A program made the translations under genes and the position numbers. The notes below the pieces were generated by a model. That model saw nothing but the letters and a program-made list of their open reading frames with translations, ran no database searches and was not told the origin of the DNA. This document shows, piece by piece, positions 62,092 through 64,000 of a stretch of DNA of 64,000 nucleotides (position 1 is the stretch's first letter; each line of letters opens with the position of its first letter). The stretch is from Gemmatimonadota bacterium (GTDB lineage: Bacteria > Gemmatimonadota > Gemmatimonadetes > Longimicrobiales > Gaopeijiaceae), in the NCBI GenBank assembly GCA_030428885.1, contig JAUIEJ010000001.1, forward strand, positions 62,001 to 126,000, read 5' to 3'.

Positions 62092-64000
62092 GTAGTCAGC
62101 TCCTTCTCTCGAATCTGATCTCGCTCCTCGCCCTCCAACCGCTCCCCCAGCACGCGTCCGGCTTCGTCGGGGAAGGTGGTGAACATCGCCGTCGTCGGAG
62201 CCGACGGCAGATCGACCAACAGCGGAGGTGGCGCCTCTGCACGCAGAATCCGGGACCAGCCGCGACGCAGGATGGGGAAGTCGGGGGCCACCGGCACGTA
62301 CTCCCGCACGTCGTCGAGCCGACGGCTCGACAGCATCACGATGTCGTACGGCACGGCCTGCTCTCGCGCCACGAAGTAGCCGATCATGTCGTCCACGCGC
62401 TCGACTTCGTCGGCCTCGGCGTAGGCGTACGCAGCGTACACGCCGAGCATGGGGTTGCGGTGCTTGAACTCACGCATGCGGCCAGCCACCTCGACGAAGT
62501 CGGCGCCGAGCAGGCTCGTGCGACCCGCGCGGAACGCGGCCTCGGCGAGCACCAGCAGCCGTCGCTCTTCGTCCGGGTCTTCGGATTCGTCCCACGGGCC
62601 GCCCGGAGCGGGTCGGTACCGCAGGCTCTCGACTCCGGATTCCGAGAGCACGGCCTCACCGAGGAACCCGGGGAAGTGGGCGAACCCTCCCCAGAGCCCG
62701 TCTTCGAACTGCACCATCACCGATCCCGGTCGGTAGCCCCGCACGAAGGCGTAGCCGGGCTCCTGCCCCCAGCCCTCGTTCGGGCCCAATACGGCCTGGA
62801 TGAAGGCACCGGTGATCGAGATGCCCGTCTCCGTTTCGAAGCTGTGGCGGGTCGGGGCCCGGGCGAACTCGGCGAGGCGGCCCTCCACTTCGTCGTCGGC
62901 CTCGATGGGATGAGCCAGGGTCGGATCCGCTCCGGCCTCCATCACCCGCAGCTCGGTCCGTACGCGACCCGTGAGGACGTCTTCGTGCACCACGGTATAG
63001 ACGCCGTCTTCGCTCGGACGGTCGGCGCGTCGCCCACTCTGGTCGAGCACGTATCGCTCGACGAGTTGTGCTTCGGGTCCGGTGGAGTCGCCGGCGAGTC
63101 CCATACTCGGACGCAGCAGGACTTCGTTGTCGGCGTTCCGTCCGGTGAGCAACGCCAGGGGCTCGGGCGCGAGGGGCTCTTGCACGTACCCCGGCTTGGT
63201 GGCCCGCACCCCGTAGATGCCGGCCGGAAGCGTCTCGGTCAGTTCCGGGCCGTCTCCGGACGCCCGTTCGATCGGGTTGGCCACGTTCGACATCTCCAAC
63301 ACCGCGATCGAACTCCCTGCGGCCGGCGATCCGTCCGGGTGCTTCGCGCGGATCACGAGCGTGCCCTGCTGCGGGGGCCCCAACTCGATCAGGGCATGCT
63401 CCTGACCCGAGGTGGGCCTAATGTCGGGGGTCTGCCTCCGGCCGGTGAGACGGGAGGATTCCTCGGGGACGATCCGGTCCAGGTAGGGTTTCAGGCGCCC
63501 AGCGTAGATCACCGTGGCGCCGGTGGACGGATGGAGCGAGCGAACCTCGCCGACATCGCCGTTCAGGGCGTCCTGCAGCGCCTTCGTGAAGATCCCGTGG
63601 GCGTCGATGATCTGCTGGTCCGTGCCCCGCTCGATCACCTCCATGGCGGATCGACCGCTGATCGTGCTGTTGAAGATGTCGACGACAGCGTTGGTGTTCC
63701 CCGAGGCTCGAGAGGGGAAGACGGCCGGCGAGCCCTTCGCTACGGAGAAGAACTGTGAGGGGACCGAGGTGCGGCAGGCGTCGGCGAAGAACGCCACGTG
63801 CCGCAGGCGCCGGTTGGCCCGCGCCCGGGTGGTCGACGCCGAAGCGTCGATGGGGTCTTCGTACCCTCCGGAGAGGAGCCAGTAGTCCTCGTCGTGTCCG
63901 GCCGCCACCCCATGCCCTGCGAAGAACACGAAGACCTGCTCGATGCCCTTGGTATCGGCGATCTCCTTCCCAGCCGCCAGCAAGGCCTCGCTTGTGACCG
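62088..64000 (-). CDS. Caspase-family protease, N-terminus beyond the right edge
   Basis: At least 637 residues in the window; the frame continues open to the edge, so the TTG at 63983 is not the start. The C14 caspase core shows VFVFFAGHG (His) and VAFFADACRTS (Cys). Downstream regions include PEGA/carboxypeptidase-regulatory-like beta domains (GTLVIRAKHPDGSPAAGSS, LPAGIYGVRATKPGYVQE) and a long helical C-terminal part (LLVLAEAAFRAGRTSLLGAD). It probably acts as a processing or self-destruct-type protease. Its stop overlaps the alpha/beta hydrolase start, so the two form a coupled pair. It is the third CD-clan protease in 18 kb. Confidence 0.75.
   Translation of the reverse strand, partial: VTSEALLAAGKEIADTKGIEQVFVFFAGHGVAAGHDEDYWLLSGGYEDPIDASASTTRARANRRLRHVAFFADACRTSVPSQFFSVAKGSPAVFPSRASGNTNAVVDIFNSTISGRSAMEVIERGTDQQIIDAHGIFTKALQDALNGDVGEVRSLHPSTGATVIYAGRLKPYLDRIVPEESSRLTGRRQTPDIRPTSGQEHALIELGPPQQGTLVIRAKHPDGSPAAGSSIAVLEMSNVANPIERASGDGPELTETLPAGIYGVRATKPGYVQEPLAPEPLALLTGRNADNEVLLRPSMGLAGDSTGPEAQLVERYVLDQSGRRADRPSEDGVYTVVHEDVLTGRVRTELRVMEAGADPTLAHPIEADDEVEGRLAEFARAPTRHSFETETGISITGAFIQAVLGPNEGWGQEPGYAFVRGYRPGSVMVQFEDGLWGGFAHFPGFLGEAVLSESGVESLRYRPAPGGPWDESEDPDEERRLLVLAEAAFRAGRTSLLGADFVEVAGRMREFKHRNPMLGVYAAYAYAEADEVERVDDMIGYFVAREQAVPYDIVMLSSRRLDDVREYVPVAPDFPILRRGWSRILRAEAPPPLLVDLPSAPTTAMFTTFPDEAGRVLGERLEGEERDQIREKELTT

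Overview
The window is a continuous stretch of high-GC bacterial chromosome. It has tightly packed genes, many ATGA or GTGA stop/start overlaps, and a very large share of secreted, lipoprotein and outer-membrane products. The repertoire (secreted S41 and M14 peptidases, LVIVD and PD40 propellers, caspase and CHAT proteases, Ser/Thr kinase, ECF-type sigma factors, many 'enzyme with a signal peptide' genes, LpxR-like and OMPLA-like barrels) points to a Gram-negative such as a member of Gemmatimonadota. That assignment is inference from gene content and style, not from a marker-gene comparison. No rRNA, tRNA, CRISPR array, integrase or transposase was recognised.

Layout. 1-9 kb: a secreted protease pair, an ECF sigma/anti-sigma-like/Spy-like operon, a PD40 propeller, a frameshifted DUF4377 gene, a large FG-GAP plus LVIVD secreted protein, and a DUF1761/AraC pair. 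9.2-9.8 kb: a VapBC-type toxin-antitoxin pair with a palindromic operator. 10.2-14 kb: a GyrA-family topoisomerase subunit and a saccharopine-dehydrogenase-family oxidoreductase, followed by 13-bp tandem repeats and a compound palindromic element. 14.3-20.6 kb: secreted or lipid-anchored versions of folds that are normally cytoplasmic (SDR, DinB, adenylosuccinate-lyase family), a 37-residue membrane peptide, and a beta-lactamase-fold hydrolase operon. 20.6-27.1 kb: a tandem pair of novel secreted proteins, a ROK kinase and a secreted M14 carboxypeptidase.

27.1-38 kb is an accessory island, visibly AT-richer in part. It holds a GHKL ATPase fused to a PD-(D/E)xK-like nuclease (broken by a CG-run frameshift), a HEPN-RES toxin-like protein, a large PLD-helicase, a short relic and a heavily decayed second copy of a related helicase, a membrane protein and a PAS regulator. 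This is the most defence-like part of the window.

38-64 kb is dominated by the cell envelope: two lipoproteins, an LpxR-like deacylase, a leishmanolysin-like metalloprotease coupled to a glycine-rich lipoprotein, then two adjacent signalling modules. The first is sigma factor / membrane anti-sigma-like / TPR-CHAT protease lipoprotein. The second is secreted caspase-propeller / outer-membrane barrel / transmembrane Ser/Thr kinase, followed by a GHSLGG hydrolase. A cluster of toxin-antitoxin genes and remnants follows, then an OMPLA-like phospholipase, an alpha/beta hydrolase and a third caspase-fold gene that runs off the right edge. The repeated pairing of caspase-fold proteases with sigma factors, kinases, lipases and barrels in 20 kb is the most interesting system-level feature.
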